Program-made: the position numbers and the translations under genes | NCBI RefSeq assembly: GCF_036689865.1 | Contig: NZ_JBAHUQ010000006.1 | Span: 1-64,000 of the forward strand | Length of the DNA: 64,000 nucleotides | Source of the DNA: Magnetococcus sp. PR-3 | Lineage (GTDB): Bacteria > Pseudomonadota > Magnetococcia > Magnetococcales > Magnetococcaceae | Direction of reading: 5' to 3' | In this document: piece after piece, positions 63,168 to 64,000 of the stretch | How the letters are laid out: every line of letters begins with the position of its first letter | How positions within the stretch are numbered: position 1 is the first letter of the stretch | The notes under the pieces: model-generated | What the model was told of the DNA's origin: nothing | Seen by the model: only the letters and a program-made list of their open reading frames with translations | The model's database searches: none

Positions 63168-63198
63168 AAAAAAGGCAAGCCAATGGCTTGCCTTTTTT
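63168..63198 (-). terminator. Terminator of the σ54 activator gene
   Basis: AAAAAAGGCAAGCC-AAT-GGCTTGCCTTTTTT. Symmetric A and T tails allow use on both strands; it lies 23 bases beyond the stop of the activator gene. Confidence 0.9.
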
Positions 63199-63220
63199 AC
63201 AGGGGAGAACGGTTAAACCG

Positions 63221-64000
63221 TTAAGCCGCGGAGGTTACCCGTGCGGCATATTCATTAAGCTTATTACGCAGGGTACGGATAGAGATGCCTAAAATCTCTG
63301 CGGCCTTGGTTCGGTTACCGTCAACCTCATCCAAGGTGCGACGGATAAGAATCTCTTCCATCTCCCGGACGGTGGTACCCACGGGCATATGGATTGAGTC
63401 ACCATCGGCAGTTGCCATATCCAGATCACACCCCATGCTGTCTCCACCCATTGCAGGGGCAGATCCTGTGGCTTCGATCATAAGATCATGACGTGAGATG
63501 AAATCCTCTTCCGCAATGAGCAGCGCGCGCTGTACCACATTTTCCAGCTCTCGGATATTGCCAGGCCACTCATAGCGAACCAGGGTATCCAAAGCAGAAT
63601 TGTCAAAAGCAATGTCGTTACGCCCCAGCTCTTTGATAAAGCGCTGTCGGAACAGATCTGCCAGCAGGGTCACATCCTTGGGACGTTGACGCAGAGGCGG
63701 AATAAATACGGGGAAGACATTTAAACGGTAATAGAGATCCTCACGGAACTGCCCTTCACCGGCAAACTCTTTAAGATCCCGGTTGGTAGAGGCAATAACC
63801 CGTACATCCAGGGCAATAGGCTGTTTACCCCCAACGGGATCAACCTCTTTTTCCTGCAAGACACGCAGCAGCTTAGCTTGCAGGTTTAAAGACATTTCCG
63901 AGATTTCATCTAGGAAGATCGAACCACCATTGGCCTGTAGGAACTTACCCTTACGGTCACTGGTGGCACCGGTAAAAGCACCTTTGATGTGACCAAATAG
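63221..64000 (-). CDS. σ54-dependent activator (NtrC/FlbD-type), 5' end outside window
   Basis: The open frame runs off the right edge; 259 residues are visible. The first visible codons read [13 protein letters not shown], containing the GAFTGA motif that contacts σ54. Then [13 protein letters not shown] (Walker B), [10 protein letters not shown] and [13 protein letters not shown] follow. The C-terminus is a Fis-type helix-turn-helix ([21 protein letters not shown]). The AAA+ Walker A and any receiver domain lie beyond the window. A flagellar regulator is plausible given the σ54 promoter ahead of flgB. Confidence 0.92.
   Translation of the reverse strand, partial: LFGHIKGAFTGATSDRKGKFLQANGGSIFLDEISEMSLNLQAKLLRVLQEKEVDPVGGKQPIALDVRVIASTNRDLKEFAGEGQFREDLYYRLNVFPVFIPPLRQRPKDVTLLADLFRQRFIKELGRNDIAFDNSALDTLVRYEWPGNIRELENVVQRALLIAEEDFISRHDLMIEATGSAPAMGGDSMGCDLDMATADGDSIHMPVGTTVREMEEILIRRTLDEVDGNRTKAAEILGISIRTLRNKLNEYAARVTSAA

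Overview
The window comes from a Gram-negative, flagellated, respiratory proteobacterium. The base composition is moderately GC-rich, and the gene set includes periplasmic di-haem cytochromes, a molybdenum oxidoreductase, a pseudoazurin-like copper protein, a sulfide:quinone oxidoreductase-like flavoprotein and σ54-linked flagellar genes. Together these fit a marine microaerophile or chemolithotroph. My best guess is a member of the Magnetococcales (Magnetococcus-like). That is inferred from overall flavour; I saw no magnetosome gene and no rRNA.

Layout. 0.2-9.3 kb: housekeeping genes (radC facing away from dnaB, alr, a SPOR protein, radA, cvpA, purF). 9.5-15.6 kb: a minus-strand operon for an AioA/IdrA-family molybdopterin enzyme, its Rieske subunit and two di-haem peroxidases, with a pseudoazurin-like gene divergent from it. 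The two adjacent peroxidases and a lost arsenite-site Glu point to an iodate-reductase-like (Idr) system rather than plain arsenite oxidase. 15.7-23.2 kb: a flagellar operon flgB-flgC-fliE-fliF-fliG-fliH-fliI behind a σ54-type promoter. Its inter-gene gaps carry many short hairpins with GGA in the loop, several of them ARGGAT, as in CsrA/RsmA binding sites. FliH has a long acidic C-terminal tail with three repeats.

23.7-43 kb: mixed chromosomal genes, namely a DUF1566/EF-hand protein, a small two-helix membrane protein behind two Fur-like boxes, an SDR enzyme, miaA, hfq, hflX, an SLC13 transporter, groES-groEL, a receiver-like protein, a TPR/GT41 glycosyltransferase, a WD40/SUMF1-like fusion protein, a YqaA-family protein and an ArsC-family protein. 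43.2-48.1 kb is an AT-richer accessory island. It holds four tandem copies of a 227-residue membrane-anchored, cysteine-containing protein. The last copy is translationally coupled to a 398-codon gene, and each of the other three is followed by a truncated copy of that gene's 5' end. This architecture resembles an effector with a duplicated immunity array and is the best candidate for an undescribed system here. An in-frame amber codon splits the effector-like gene near its 3' end.

48.4-64 kb: small hypothetical proteins, rubredoxin, a MORN-like lipoprotein, an HD-GYP phosphodiesterase, a periplasmic solute-binding-like protein, an SQR-like flavoprotein, a MerR regulator whose C-terminal module also exists as a separate 63-residue protein just upstream, a WG-repeat protein, a Cache-domain hybrid histidine kinase with a coiled-coil partner, and the 3' part of a σ54-dependent activator cut by the window edge.

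Possible links between regions: the σ54 activator and the σ54 promoter ahead of flgB; GGA-loop hairpins shared by the flagellar operon and the HD-GYP leader; and periplasmic electron transfer (pseudoazurin, di-haem peroxidases, Mo enzyme, SQR-like protein) suited to life at an oxic-anoxic interface.
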